Source of the DNA: Flavobacteriales bacterium
GTDB lineage: Bacteria > Bacteroidota > Bacteroidia > Flavobacteriales > BACL11
Direction of reading: 5' to 3'
DNA: 13,500 nucleotides
Assembly: GCA_002730985.1 (NCBI GenBank)
Contig: PCBP01000017.1
Span: 8,841-22,340 of the forward strand
Every line of letters begins with the position of its first letter. Within the stretch, counting starts at the first letter, position 1. The position numbers and the translations under genes were made by a program. Positions 1 through 7,387 of this stretch are shown one piece after another. The notes beneath the pieces are model-generated. The model worked only from the letters and a program-made list of their open reading frames with translations. It had not been told where the DNA came from and ran no database searches.

Positions 1-747
1 AGTACTCCAATATCACGCCCAAAGCACGAAACACTTTATGACACAGAAGTCGGATTCAAGCAAACTGGTGAAAAGTTAAGTTTGGGAATAAATCTTTATC
101 ACATGGATTATACTAATCAATTAGTTCTAACAGGACAGATAAATGATGTGGGGGCCTATACTCGAACAAATATTGATAAATCATTTAGAAAAGGTGTAGA
201 GATTGAAGCTAGTGTTAAGTTAAGTAATAAAATGACTTGGAACGGAAATCTTACAATCAGTGACAATAAAATTAGCAGCTATACAGCTTATATTGATAAT
301 TGGGATACTGGGGGGCAAGAAGAGATTGAATATAAAAATACAGATTTAGCTTTTTCACCAAAACAAATCTGGACCTCATTACTTAATTACAATTTAGATA
401 ATAATATTACAATTAATTTTATTAGCAAGTATGTTGGAGAACAGTTTATTGATAACACCTCTTCTGACAATAGAAAACTTTCTGACTATCTAACTAATAA
501 TATACTTGTATCTTATAAATGGGATTCTAAAATTTTCAAAAATTCTAAACTAACCTTTCAAATAAACAACTTGATGAATAATGAGTATGTAAGTAACGCT
601 TGGGTATATCAATTCATTTCTGAAGGTTGGGATCCCAGAGATAGTGATCCATATATAAATTCTGATAGTGAAAGAGGTTATAATATGGCTGGATATTTTC
701 CAGAAGCAACTAGAAACTATCTTTTAGGTCTCACATTAGGATTTTAA
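1..747 (+). CDS. TonB-dependent outer-membrane receptor, C-terminal part (5' truncated by window edge)
   Basis: The reading frame is open from base 1 to the TAA at 745-747, so about 248 residues of a longer protein are visible. A TTG near base 82 lies inside the barrel and is not a real start. The segment beginning near RPKHETLYDTEVGF, followed by GINLYHMDYTNQLVLTG and NDVGAYTRTNIDKSFRKGVEIE, is typical of the last strands of TonB-dependent receptor barrels in Bacteroidota. The protein ends in ...LLGLTLGF; a C-terminal aromatic residue is the usual signal for BAM-mediated insertion into the outer membrane. Such receptors import siderophores, vitamins or glycans using TonB energy, but the plug domain and TonB box lie outside the window, so no substrate can be named. 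It ends 83 nt before the DUF4290 gene and is probably a separate transcription unit. Confidence 0.9.
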   Translation, partial: STPISRPKHETLYDTEVGFKQTGEKLSLGINLYHMDYTNQLVLTGQINDVGAYTRTNIDKSFRKGVEIEASVKLSNKMTWNGNLTISDNKISSYTAYIDNWDTGGQEEIEYKNTDLAFSPKQIWTSLLNYNLDNNITINFISKYVGEQFIDNTSSDNRKLSDYLTNNILVSYKWDSKIFKNSKLTFQINNLMNNEYVSNAWVYQFISEGWDPRDSDPYINSDSERGYNMAGYFPEATRNYLLGLTLGF

Positions 748-805
748 ACACACTACACAGAATAGAAATATTCTATGAACTACTTATTTAGCAGAGCTTT
801 TTTGT

Positions 806-813
806 TACTTTTG
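806..813 (+). promoter_or_regulatory. Putative Bacteroidota -7 element ahead of the DUF4290-murA unit
   Basis: TACTTTTG fits the Bacteroidota -7 consensus TAnnTTTG and lies 17 nt before the ATG at 831. I see no good TTG -33 partner at 17-23 nt upstream, so this is a weak call. If real, the 5' leader would be only about ten bases. Confidence 0.35.
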
Positions 814-830
814 TTGACAAATAAAATTTC

Positions 831-1451
831 ATGGAATACAATACAGCAAAAGATCATCTTACTATACCAGAATATGGTAGACATGTACAAAACATGATTA
901 ATTATGCAATTAATCTTACTGAGAAAAAGGAACAACAAGAATGTGTAGATGCCATTATAACTTTCATGGGGCAAATGAATCCGCATCTACGGGATGTAAA
1001 AGAATTTACCCATAAACTTTGGGATCATTTACACATAATGTCAGATTTTAAACTAAATGTAGAGTCTCCATACCCAAGACCCGAGATAGCAAAATTAGCT
1101 GAAAAGCCAGATCCAATGAAATACCCAGGAAACAAAATCAAATTTTCCTATTACGGAACAACAATTCCAAATATGATTAAAACTGCCCTAGCTCTTAAGG
1201 GAGCTGAAAAAGAAATTATTACAGGCATGATTGCAAATCAGATGAAAAAATCTTACATTCTATTTAATGAAAGTTCCGTAGATAATAACGTAATAAGATT
1301 ACACTTAAAACAGTTATCAAATGGGGAGCTAGAACTTGCTAGTGATTTTGAATTCATCCGTTCAGCATCTGTAAGACAAGGAGGCGCTAATAACAAAAAG
1401 AATAATGGTAAAAAGAAATCTTTTAAAAAAAACTACAAAAAGTCAAACTAG
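831..1451 (+). CDS. DUF4290 domain-containing protein
   Basis: The 206-residue protein begins MEYNTAKDHLTIPEYGRHVQNM and continues with a conserved-looking helical region (around 30-100, including LRDVKEFTHKLWDHLHIM). I recognise this as the DUF4290 family, found in Bacteroidota and of unknown function. There is no signal peptide or membrane segment, so it is probably cytoplasmic. The last 25 or so residues are a Lys/Asn-rich basic tail (KKNNGKKKSFKKNYKKSN), which could bind nucleic acid or acidic partners, but that is inference only. The TAG stop is followed without a gap by the murA ATG, implying translational coupling. The DUF4290-murA order recurs in flavobacteria as I remember it, hinting at an envelope-related role that the sequence cannot prove. 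Confidence 0.85.
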   Translation: MEYNTAKDHLTIPEYGRHVQNMINYAINLTEKKEQQECVDAIITFMGQMNPHLRDVKEFTHKLWDHLHIMSDFKLNVESPYPRPEIAKLAEKPDPMKYPGNKIKFSYYGTTIPNMIKTALALKGAEKEIITGMIANQMKKSYILFNESSVDNNVIRLHLKQLSNGELELASDFEFIRSASVRQGGANNKKNNGKKKSFKKNYKKSN

Positions 1452-2759
1452 ATGACTACATTTAAAGTAAAAGGAGGCATTAAGTTAAAAGGAGACCTAC
1501 ATCCTCAAGGAGCAAAGAATGAAGCACTACAGGTGCTATGCGCTGTACTACTAACTCCTGAAGAAATAGTCATGGAAAATATTCCTAATATCAGCGATGT
1601 CAATATTCTAATTGACCTCTTACGTGATTTAAATGTTGATGTAAAAAAAATCAATGAAACTACGTACAAGTTTAGGGCTAATAAAATAAATCTCGACTAT
1701 CTATCTTCTAAAGCCTATAAAGCCAAAAGTAGCCAAATTAGAGGTTCAATTATGATTGTGGGACCACTTTTAGCCCGTTATGGAAAGGGTTATATTCCAA
1801 GGCCAGGAGGCGACAAAATTGGTAGAAGAAGATTAGACACCCACTTCATAGGATTTGAAAATCTGGGAGCTAAATTTATCTATGATGATAAAGAAGAATT
1901 TTACAGAGTTACTGCTAAAGAGTTAAAAGGGAGCTACATGCTACTTGACGAGGCCTCAGTTACTGGTACCGCTAACATAATTATGACAGCAGTTATGGCA
2001 AAAGGCAAAACAACGATTTATAATGCCGCTTGCGAGCCCTATTTGCAACAATTATGCAATATGCTTAATTCAATGGGGGCAGAAATAACTGGTGTTGGAT
2101 CAAACTTAATCACTATTGAGGGGGTTAAATATTTAGGAGGATGCAAGCATAAAATCCTGCCAGATATGATAGAAATTGGTTCCTTTATTGGACTTGCAGC
2201 AATTACAAAATCGGAAATCAATATTAAGAATGTAGCTTATGATGAGCTAGGTGTTATCCCATCTGTTTTTGCTAAATTAGGTATTAAGATGGAACGAAGA
2301 GGGGATGATATTTTTATTCCATCACAAGACAGCTATGAAATACAATCTTTTATTGATGGTTCTATTTTAACAATTTCTGATGCTCCTTGGCCTGGCCTTA
2401 CTCCTGATCTATTAAGTGTTATCTTGGTGGTGGCTTCACAAGCAAAAGGGAGTGTTCTAATCCATCAGAAAATGTTTGAGTCCCGTCTCTTCTTTGTGGA
2501 CAAATTGATTGATATGGGAGCTCAAATTATTTTATGTGACCCACACAGAGCAACTGTGATTGGATTAAATCATCAATTTAAGTTTAAGCCAACAAAAATG
2601 ACTTCCCCTGATATTAGAGCAGGAGTATCCTTACTACTAGCTGCACTTGCAGCTGATGGAGAGAGTACCATTGAAAATGTAGAACAAATTGATAGAGGGT
2701 ACCAAAATATTGATGCTAGACTAAACGCAATTGGCGCTCAAATTACTAGAATCAATTAA
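1452..2759 (+). CDS. murA: UDP-N-acetylglucosamine 1-carboxyvinyltransferase (Asp-type loop)
   Basis: MurA transfers enolpyruvate from PEP to UDP-GlcNAc, the first committed cytoplasmic step of peptidoglycan synthesis. At 435 residues it is slightly longer than the E. coli enzyme (419). Substrate-binding Lys22-Asn23 sit in the N-terminal GAKNEAL motif, Arg97 in QIRGSI, the catalytic-base Asp319 in the TPDLL motif (E. coli Asp305) and Arg389 in DIRAG (E. coli Arg397). The flexible loop reads PGGDKIGRRRLDTH, with Asp121 where E. coli has Cys115. Asp there is known from mycobacterial and chlamydial MurA and gives insensitivity to fosfomycin, so this enzyme is probably active but resistant. The ATG directly follows the DUF4290 stop codon, and a TlpA-like gene begins 12 nt downstream. 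EPSP synthase (AroA) is the sister family, but the loop and length favour MurA. Confidence 0.97.
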   Translation: MTTFKVKGGIKLKGDLHPQGAKNEALQVLCAVLLTPEEIVMENIPNISDVNILIDLLRDLNVDVKKINETTYKFRANKINLDYLSSKAYKAKSSQIRGSIMIVGPLLARYGKGYIPRPGGDKIGRRRLDTHFIGFENLGAKFIYDDKEEFYRVTAKELKGSYMLLDEASVTGTANIIMTAVMAKGKTTIYNAACEPYLQQLCNMLNSMGAEITGVGSNLITIEGVKYLGGCKHKILPDMIEIGSFIGLAAITKSEINIKNVAYDELGVIPSVFAKLGIKMERRGDDIFIPSQDSYEIQSFIDGSILTISDAPWPGLTPDLLSVILVVASQAKGSVLIHQKMFESRLFFVDKLIDMGAQIILCDPHRATVIGLNHQFKFKPTKMTSPDIRAGVSLLLAALAADGESTIENVEQIDRGYQNIDARLNAIGAQITRIN

Positions 2760-2771
2760 TCACCACTAAGA

Positions 2772-3302
2772 ATGAAAATCAACAGAGGTATGAAAAAATT
2801 AACAACCTATATCTTAATCAATTGCTTAATTGTTACACTTTCTTTTGGACAAGAAGTAGGGCTTAAAACAGGTGATATTGCACCGGAACTAGCATACAGT
2901 AATCCTAAAGGTAAAGAGATGAAACTTTCTAGCCTAAGGGGGAAATTAGTGCTTATTGATTTTTGGGCAAGTTGGTGTGGCCCGTGCAGAAGAGAAAATC
3001 CAAATATTGTTGATGCCTATAAAAAATATAATAAAAAGAAATTCCAAAACGGAGAAGGGTTCGAAATATTCTCATTATCCTTAGATAAGAAACATGCTGC
3101 TTGGGTCAAAGCAATTAATAAAGATCAATTATTCTGGGAGTACCATGTATCTGATTTAGGAGGATGGCAATCAGAAGGATCTAATAAATATGGAATTCGT
3201 TCAATACCAAGTAATATATTAGTTGATGGAGATGGGGTGATTATTGCTCGTGATCTCAAAGGTCTTGCTCTCCACCGATTTCTAGAAAATCAAAAAAAAT
3301 AA
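2772..3302 (+). CDS. TlpA-like exported thioredoxin-fold protein
   Basis: The protein has an N-terminal hydrophobic stretch ending near SFGQ, read as a signal peptide, followed by an AhpC/TSA-redoxin type thioredoxin fold. The redox motif is WASWCGPC with Cys69 and Cys72, preceded by KLSSLRGKLVLIDF. The cis-Pro loop is in RSIPSNILVDGDG. Such proteins are periplasmic or membrane-tethered thiol oxidoreductases that reduce or shuffle disulfides; the partner here is unknown. Two starts are possible: ATG at 2772 (used here) or ATG at 2790, which gives the more typical signal peptide start MKKLTTYILI. The gene follows murA by 12 nt and is probably read through from it. At 176 residues it is a minimal single-domain member without the N-terminal DUF4369 found in larger Bacteroidota TlpA proteins. 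Confidence 0.85.
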   Translation: MKINRGMKKLTTYILINCLIVTLSFGQEVGLKTGDIAPELAYSNPKGKEMKLSSLRGKLVLIDFWASWCGPCRRENPNIVDAYKKYNKKKFQNGEGFEIFSLSLDKKHAAWVKAINKDQLFWEYHVSDLGGWQSEGSNKYGIRSIPSNILVDGDGVIIARDLKGLALHRFLENQKK

Positions 3303-3303
3303 A

Positions 3304-3335
3304 CTGCCAAATTGTCTTCTTTAACCCTTTGGCAG
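3304..3335. repeat. Inverted repeat after the murA-TlpA unit
   Basis: CTGCCAAA (3304-3311) and TTTGGCAG (3328-3335) form a perfect 8-bp stem with a 16-nt loop just downstream of the TlpA-like stop codon. There is no T-run behind it, so it is not a classical intrinsic terminator. It could be a weak terminator, an RNA-stabilising 3' hairpin, or an operator, since it overlaps the putative grpE promoter. Confidence 0.4.
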
Positions 3336-3343
3336 AATATTTG
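3312..3343 (+). promoter_or_regulatory. Putative grpE-dnaJ operon promoter
   Basis: TTG (3312-3314), 21 nt, then AATATTTG (3336-3343), one mismatch from TAnnTTTG, with spacing inside the 17-23 nt range reported for flavobacterial promoters. It continues into CAC, giving TTTGCAC as in two other promoters of this window. The start site would be about 30 nt before the grpE ATG. No CIRCE-like operator is visible. Confidence 0.4.
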
Positions 3344-3381
3344 CACTTAAATAAATAAAAAACTAGTGTAAAAAATATATA

Positions 3382-3924
3382 ATGAGTAAGAAAAAAAATA
3401 AAGAGAAAACCCCAATTAAAGAAAAAGTTGACCCAAAATTAGGGGAAACTAAAGAAGTGATTAACCCTGAAGAAGAGACAAAGAATTCTCCAACTAATGA
3501 AGAGCTTTTATCATTAGAGAAAGATAAAAATCTGAGATTATTTGCTGAGTTTGAAAACTTTAGAAAAAGGACTGCAAAGGAAAAGATGGAGCTTTTTAGT
3601 TCTGCCAATAAAGACATAATGTCTATTCTATTGCCAATTCTAGATAATTTTGAGCGTTCAATAAAAGCTAATAATTACTCTGAAGAAGATGGTCCTGTCT
3701 TAATATATAAACAATTACAATCTGAACTAAATAAAAAAGGACTGAAAGCAATGGAAGATCCAATTGGGAAAGAGCTTGACACAGATTTTCATGAGGCAAT
3801 CACTAATATTCCTGCCTCAACAGACGCTGAAAAAGGAAAAATCATAGATGTTATTGAAAAAGGATATTTACTAGCAGATAAGGTGTTGCGTTATGCCAAA
3901 GTAGTAGTAGCAAATAAAGAATAA
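3382..3924 (+). CDS. grpE: Nucleotide exchange factor GrpE
   Basis: GrpE releases ADP from DnaK and so sets the pace of the Hsp70 folding cycle in the cytoplasm. The first 45 residues are charged and low-complexity. A long helix follows with the family motif LRLFAEFENFRKRTAKEK and then LLPILDNFERSI, and the C-terminal beta domain ends with GYLLADKVLRYAKVVV, matching the family's GYKLGDRVLRPAKVVV signature. The length (180 residues) is usual. The start ATG at 3382 fits the Lys-rich N-terminus. The dnaJ gene begins 4 nt after the stop, so the two co-chaperones are coupled; dnaK is not in the window. Confidence 0.96.
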   Translation: MSKKKNKEKTPIKEKVDPKLGETKEVINPEEETKNSPTNEELLSLEKDKNLRLFAEFENFRKRTAKEKMELFSSANKDIMSILLPILDNFERSIKANNYSEEDGPVLIYKQLQSELNKKGLKAMEDPIGKELDTDFHEAITNIPASTDAEKGKIIDVIEKGYLLADKVLRYAKVVVANKE

Positions 3925-3928
3925 GAAA

Positions 3929-5041
3929 ATGTCAAAGAGAGATTATTATGAAGTTCTTGGCGTAAGCAAAAGTGCTGACGCAAAAGAAGTAAAGAGGGCC
4001 TACAGAAAACTAGCAGTAAAATATCATCCAGATAAAAACCCTAATGACAAGGCTGCAGAAGAAAAATTTAAAGAAGCTGCTGAAGCTTATGATGTATTAA
4101 GTAACTCTGAAAAGAAACAAAGATACGATCAATTCGGGCATGCAGGAATGGGAGGTGCCGCAGGTGGGGGTTTTGGAGGAGGTATGAATATGGACGATAT
4201 CTTTAGTCAATTTGGTGACATCTTTGGAAGTGGGGGGTTTGGTGGATTTGGAGGTGGCAATAGAGGAAGAAGAGTAACAAAAGGAACAAACCTGAGAATC
4301 AGATTATCTTTAAATCTACAAGAAGTAGCCGAAGGAGTTGAAAAACAAATAAAAGTTAATAGATTAATAAATGCCGAAGGAGTAACTCATACTACATGTG
4401 GAAACTGCCATGGCAGCGGACAAGTCACTAAAATCAGCAATACTATTCTAGGACAAATGCAAACACAGAGTACCTGTCCCCATTGTAATGGGAATGGGAA
4501 AAGCATTGATAAGCGACCATCTGGCACAGATGCCAATGGTATGCTAAAAGAGACTGAAACTGTGAAAATCACTATCCCTGCTGGTGTTGAAGATGGTATG
4601 CAGCTAAAGGTGAGCGGTAAAGGAAATGCAGCTCCTTTTGAGGGTATTAATGGAGACTTAATTGTACTCATCTCTATTAAACAGCATGAAACACTAATTC
4701 GTGATGGTCAAAATCTACATTATGATCATTATGTGAGTTTTTCAGATGCTGTATTGGGCACTTCCTGTGAAATTCCTACAGTAACAGGGAAAGTAAAAAT
4801 TAAACTTGATCAAGGGATTCAAAGTGGCAAAATCTTAAGACTAAAAGGAAAAGGACTGCCTTCAGTAAATAGCTATGGAAATGGTGATTTACTTATACAT
4901 GTAAATGTCTGGACTCCTCAAAATTTATCTAAAGAAGAAAAGAAATTTTTTGAAGGAAGTAAAAAATCAGATAACTTTACTCCCAGTCCTACAATACAGG
5001 ATAAATCCTTTTTTGACCGTGTAAAAGAAATGTTTGGTTAG
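3929..5041 (+). CDS. dnaJ: Chaperone DnaJ with a reduced zinc domain
   Basis: This Hsp40 stimulates DnaK ATPase activity and delivers substrates. The J domain occupies residues 1-70 with HPD at 33-35. A Gly/Phe-rich linker runs about 74-112, and two C-terminal beta domains (about 115-345) bind substrate. The zinc domain carries only two CxxCxGxG motifs, Cys157/Cys160 and Cys183/Cys186, instead of four. By position and neighbouring residues (SGQV, then STCPHC) they correspond to motifs 2 and 3 of E. coli DnaJ, which form zinc centre II. Motif 1 is replaced by sequence around IKVNRLINAEG and motif 4 by KRPSGTDANGMLKE. The protein is otherwise full length (370 residues). I recall similar two-motif DnaJ proteins in other flavobacteria, so this is probably a lineage form rather than damage. 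It lies between grpE and an ABC exporter gene. Confidence 0.95.
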   Translation: MSKRDYYEVLGVSKSADAKEVKRAYRKLAVKYHPDKNPNDKAAEEKFKEAAEAYDVLSNSEKKQRYDQFGHAGMGGAAGGGFGGGMNMDDIFSQFGDIFGSGGFGGFGGGNRGRRVTKGTNLRIRLSLNLQEVAEGVEKQIKVNRLINAEGVTHTTCGNCHGSGQVTKISNTILGQMQTQSTCPHCNGNGKSIDKRPSGTDANGMLKETETVKITIPAGVEDGMQLKVSGKGNAAPFEGINGDLIVLISIKQHETLIRDGQNLHYDHYVSFSDAVLGTSCEIPTVTGKVKIKLDQGIQSGKILRLKGKGLPSVNSYGNGDLLIHVNVWTPQNLSKEEKKFFEGSKKSDNFTPSPTIQDKSFFDRVKEMFG

Positions 5042-5045
5042 AATT

Positions 5046-5942
5046 ATGCAAGAAAATCTCCTTATAGTAAGAAATGTTATAAAACAATATGGAGATTATA
5101 AAGCATTAAATAATGTTAATATTTCAGTACCTAGAGGTAGTATCTATGCTTTGCTAGGGCCAAATGGGGCTGGAAAAACCACGCTAATGCGTATAATTAA
5201 CCAAATTACTGCCCCAGATAGCGGTGAGCTTATTTTTGATGGAGAAAAATTACAAAAAAATCATATTACTGATATTGGCTATATGCCAGAAGAAAGGGGG
5301 CTCTACAAAAAAATGAAAGTTGGTGAGCAAGCCCTTTACTTAGCGCAACTTAAAGGGATGAGCTATAATGAAGCTTTGAAGAAGCTTAAATACTGGTTCG
5401 AAAAATTAAACATTCTCAACTGGTGGAATAAGAAAATAGAAGAGCTTAGCAAAGGAATGGCTCAAAAGATTCAATTTGTAGTAACTATAATACATGACCC
5501 AAAACTTTTAATTTTTGATGAGCCATTTTCAGGTTTTGATCCAATTAATGCTGCAATAATGAGAAAAGAGATTTTAAATCTAAGCAAGAAAGGAACGACT
5601 ATTATTTTCTCCACTCATAGAATGGAATCAGTAGAAGAAATATGCGATCATATTGCGCTAATTAATAAATCAAAAACAATACTGGAAGGTACTATAGAAA
5701 ACATTAAGAGCCAATTTTCCAATAATAACTATGAAGTAATCACAAAAAATTCAGAATTAGAAAATAATGATTTATATGACATAATCAGTAATAAAGAAGG
5801 CTTATGCCATATTTTATTAAAAAAGGGCGTAAGAGGGAAAGATGCCTTGGATTATATCAATACAAACTATGAAGTTATTTCGTTTAAGAAAGAAACTCCA
5901 ACTATGGAAGAAATTTTTATTAAAGCTGTAAAAAATGCATAA
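5046..5942 (+). CDS. ABC transporter ATP-binding protein, NatA-like
   Basis: This is the ATPase subunit of an ABC-2 type exporter. From the ATG at 5046 (298 residues) the motifs are Walker A GPNGAGKTT (38-46), signature LSKGM (134-138), Walker B LLIFDEP (154-160) with the catalytic Glu, and H-loop His191 in STHRM. The usual Q-loop Gln is not obvious: the region reads GYMPEERGLY, a variant common in NatA-like ATPases. The C-terminal 80 or so residues end with PTMEEIFIKAV, typical of this group. An in-frame TTG at 5034 would overlap dnaJ, but the ATG, 4 nt after the dnaJ stop, is the better start. The permease gene overlaps its end by 8 nt. The substrate is unknown; NatAB exports sodium in Bacillus, but that should not be assumed here. 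Confidence 0.92.
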   Translation: MQENLLIVRNVIKQYGDYKALNNVNISVPRGSIYALLGPNGAGKTTLMRIINQITAPDSGELIFDGEKLQKNHITDIGYMPEERGLYKKMKVGEQALYLAQLKGMSYNEALKKLKYWFEKLNILNWWNKKIEELSKGMAQKIQFVVTIIHDPKLLIFDEPFSGFDPINAAIMRKEILNLSKKGTTIIFSTHRMESVEEICDHIALINKSKTILEGTIENIKSQFSNNNYEVITKNSELENNDLYDIISNKEGLCHILLKKGVRGKDALDYINTNYEVISFKKETPTMEEIFIKAVKNA

Positions 5943-7185
5943 AATATGGCTAGTAATAAGAAGAGAATACTTAGTAAGAGTAAAAAAGAAATCATTTATT
6001 GTAATGACGATTTTAGGCCCATTACTTATGGCTGCTCTTATGATTGCTCCTATTTATTTAGCAAATGAAAATCAAGAAGAGCGCCTTATAGCTGTAAATC
6101 AACAATCAGATTTTTTATTAGAAGATACTGAACTGCTGCATTTTACATCAATCCCTGAATTTGAAGTAATCAATCTTAGAAAAGATTTTAGTCTAAGTCC
6201 CTATTATGCTCTGCTAAATATAGAAAAAGGAAAATTTATACTCTATTCTAATCAGCAAATTAGTTTGAGCGTCAGTCGTGATATTCAAAGACAAATTGAG
6301 CAAATTGTTGAAATAAATAACTTAAAGGAGGCAGGCATTGATCCACAGATAATTGAGAATGCTAAAACAGAAATAGAAATAACAACACGATTAATAGAGA
6401 AAGACGGAAGTAGTACCAATTCACATTCTGAAGCAAGTATGGGGATTGGATTTATATCAGGGATACTTATATATATATTTATCTTTATGTACGGCACCAT
6501 GGTAATGAGAGGTGTCATTGAAGAAAAGGCAAATAGAATAGTTGAAATCATTATTTCTTCTCTAAAACCCTTTCAACTTATGATGGGAAAAATACTAGGA
6601 GTAGCAGCTGTTGGGCTCACCCAATTTATACTCTGGATAATACTCACAATTATAATATCTACTATTGCTGAACTTACTTTTTTAGATACTAGTAGCATGA
6701 CAAATGAAATAAGTGCTAATGAACAATCAGTAATTTTAGCCCAACTAGCAAACATAACGGGGGGAATTAACCTTACACAGATTTTATTATCCTTCATCTT
6801 TTATTTCTTAGCAGGTTATCTAATGTATAGCTCTTTATTTGCAGCTGTTGGCTCCGCTGTTGATGCAGAAGCTGACACTCAACAATTTATATTGCCCATA
6901 ACAATTCCTCTTATATTATCATTTATATTAATACAGCCCATAATGGATAGTCCTGATGGCGCACTAGCATTCTGGATGAGTATTATCCCCTTTACATCAC
7001 CCGTGATAATGATGGTGAGACTTCCTTTTGGAGTTCCTGGTTGGGAATTACTACTATCTATGGGAATATTAGTTTCTACATTTATAGCTACTACATGGTT
7101 AGCAGGGCGTATCTATCGTACAGGAATATTGATGTATGGGAAGAAGCCAAGTTATAAAGAATTATGGAAGTGGCTCCGGTATTAG
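5935..7185 (+). CDS. ABC-2 type transporter permease, NatB-like
   Basis: This 416-residue inner-membrane protein has one N-terminal membrane helix (about 21-43), a large extracytoplasmic domain (about 44-165), then roughly five or six further hydrophobic segments (about 169-191, 221-245, 281-305, 318-335, 340-360 and 371-391). The motif VIEEKANRIVEIIISS after the second helix is a hallmark of NatB-like ABC-2 permeases. Its ATG lies inside the last codons of the ATPase gene (ATGCATAA junction), so the two subunits are translationally coupled and should form the complete exporter. It is the last gene of the grpE run, followed by a 231-nt non-coding region. Substrate unknown. Confidence 0.9.
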   Translation: MHKIWLVIRREYLVRVKKKSFIVMTILGPLLMAALMIAPIYLANENQEERLIAVNQQSDFLLEDTELLHFTSIPEFEVINLRKDFSLSPYYALLNIEKGKFILYSNQQISLSVSRDIQRQIEQIVEINNLKEAGIDPQIIENAKTEIEITTRLIEKDGSSTNSHSEASMGIGFISGILIYIFIFMYGTMVMRGVIEEKANRIVEIIISSLKPFQLMMGKILGVAAVGLTQFILWIILTIIISTIAELTFLDTSSMTNEISANEQSVILAQLANITGGINLTQILLSFIFYFLAGYLMYSSLFAAVGSAVDAEADTQQFILPITIPLILSFILIQPIMDSPDGALAFWMSIIPFTSPVIMMVRLPFGVPGWELLLSMGILVSTFIATTWLAGRIYRTGILMYGKKPSYKELWKWLRY

Positions 7186-7261
7186 CACCTGTATTAAACT
7201 GCTTTCTAAATACTTTTCACAGTTTTTGCCATTTCCTGCTTAAATATTCACTTTTTTCATT

Positions 7262-7283
7262 AAAATTTTAACGAAAATTTTAA
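7262..7283. repeat. Tandem AAAATTTTAA repeat upstream of the porin-like gene
   Basis: AAAATTTTAA occurs at 7262-7271 and again at 7274-7283, a period of 12 bp. With the two preceding T residues the first copy forms a perfect 12-bp palindrome (7260-7271). It could be a curved UP-like element or protein-binding site, or simply AT-rich spacer DNA. Confidence 0.4.
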
Positions 7284-7291
7284 TACATAAA

Positions 7292-7320
7292 CACCTGTAT
7301 TTCAAACATTTAGAACAGGT
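7292..7320. repeat. Inverted repeat ACCTGT/ACAGGT upstream of the porin-like gene
   Basis: ACCTGT (7293-7298) and ACAGGT (7315-7320) are inverted copies 16 nt apart. The extended left half CACCTGTATT (7292-7301) also occurs as a direct repeat at 7186-7195, immediately after the permease stop codon. Three copies of the same hexamer within 135 bp suggest a possible regulator site; no known operator is recognised. Confidence 0.35.
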
Positions 7321-7323
7321 ACA

Positions 7324-7337
7324 AACATTCAAATGTT
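7324..7337. repeat. Palindrome AACATT-CA-AATGTT
   Basis: A perfect 6-bp dyad with a 2-bp centre at 7324-7337, about 43 bp upstream of the -7 element of the porin-like gene. An extra CAAACATT occurs at 7303-7310 and again at 7322-7329. The position is suitable for an activator or repressor, but binding is speculative. Confidence 0.35.
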
Positions 7338-7379
7338 AAAAATAGTGTATTTTTTTAGGGTCCAATTGTTAAAGAGGTT

Positions 7380-7387
7380 TATCTTTG
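7380..7387 (+). promoter_or_regulatory. Promoter -7 element of the porin-like gene
   Basis: TATCTTTG is an exact match to TAnnTTTG and runs on into CAC. The leader to the chosen ATG at 7417 would be about 24 nt and very A-rich just before the start, a pattern associated with strong translation in flavobacteria. A TTG at 7366-7368 is closer than the usual -33 position. This promoter also argues against a start codon at 7333, which would lie upstream of it. Confidence 0.6.

Noticed and set aside
762..776. Small hairpin ATAGAA-ATA-TTCTAT after the TonB-dependent receptor gene
   Set aside because: Only six weak pairs, mostly A/T, and no T-run follows; too weak to call a terminator.
780..986. Open frame on the - strand with a hydrophobic start
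   Set aside because: It overlaps the DUF4290 coding start and its promoter region, and shows no recognisable domain; a chance antisense frame.
4387..4671. Antisense open frame of 94 codons opposite dnaJ
   Set aside because: It lies entirely within dnaJ, and its composition follows the complement of dnaJ codons.
5034..5045. TTG start for the ABC ATPase overlapping dnaJ
   Set aside because: The ATG at 5046 gives the normal N-terminus for the family; the TTG adds only four residues inside the dnaJ end.
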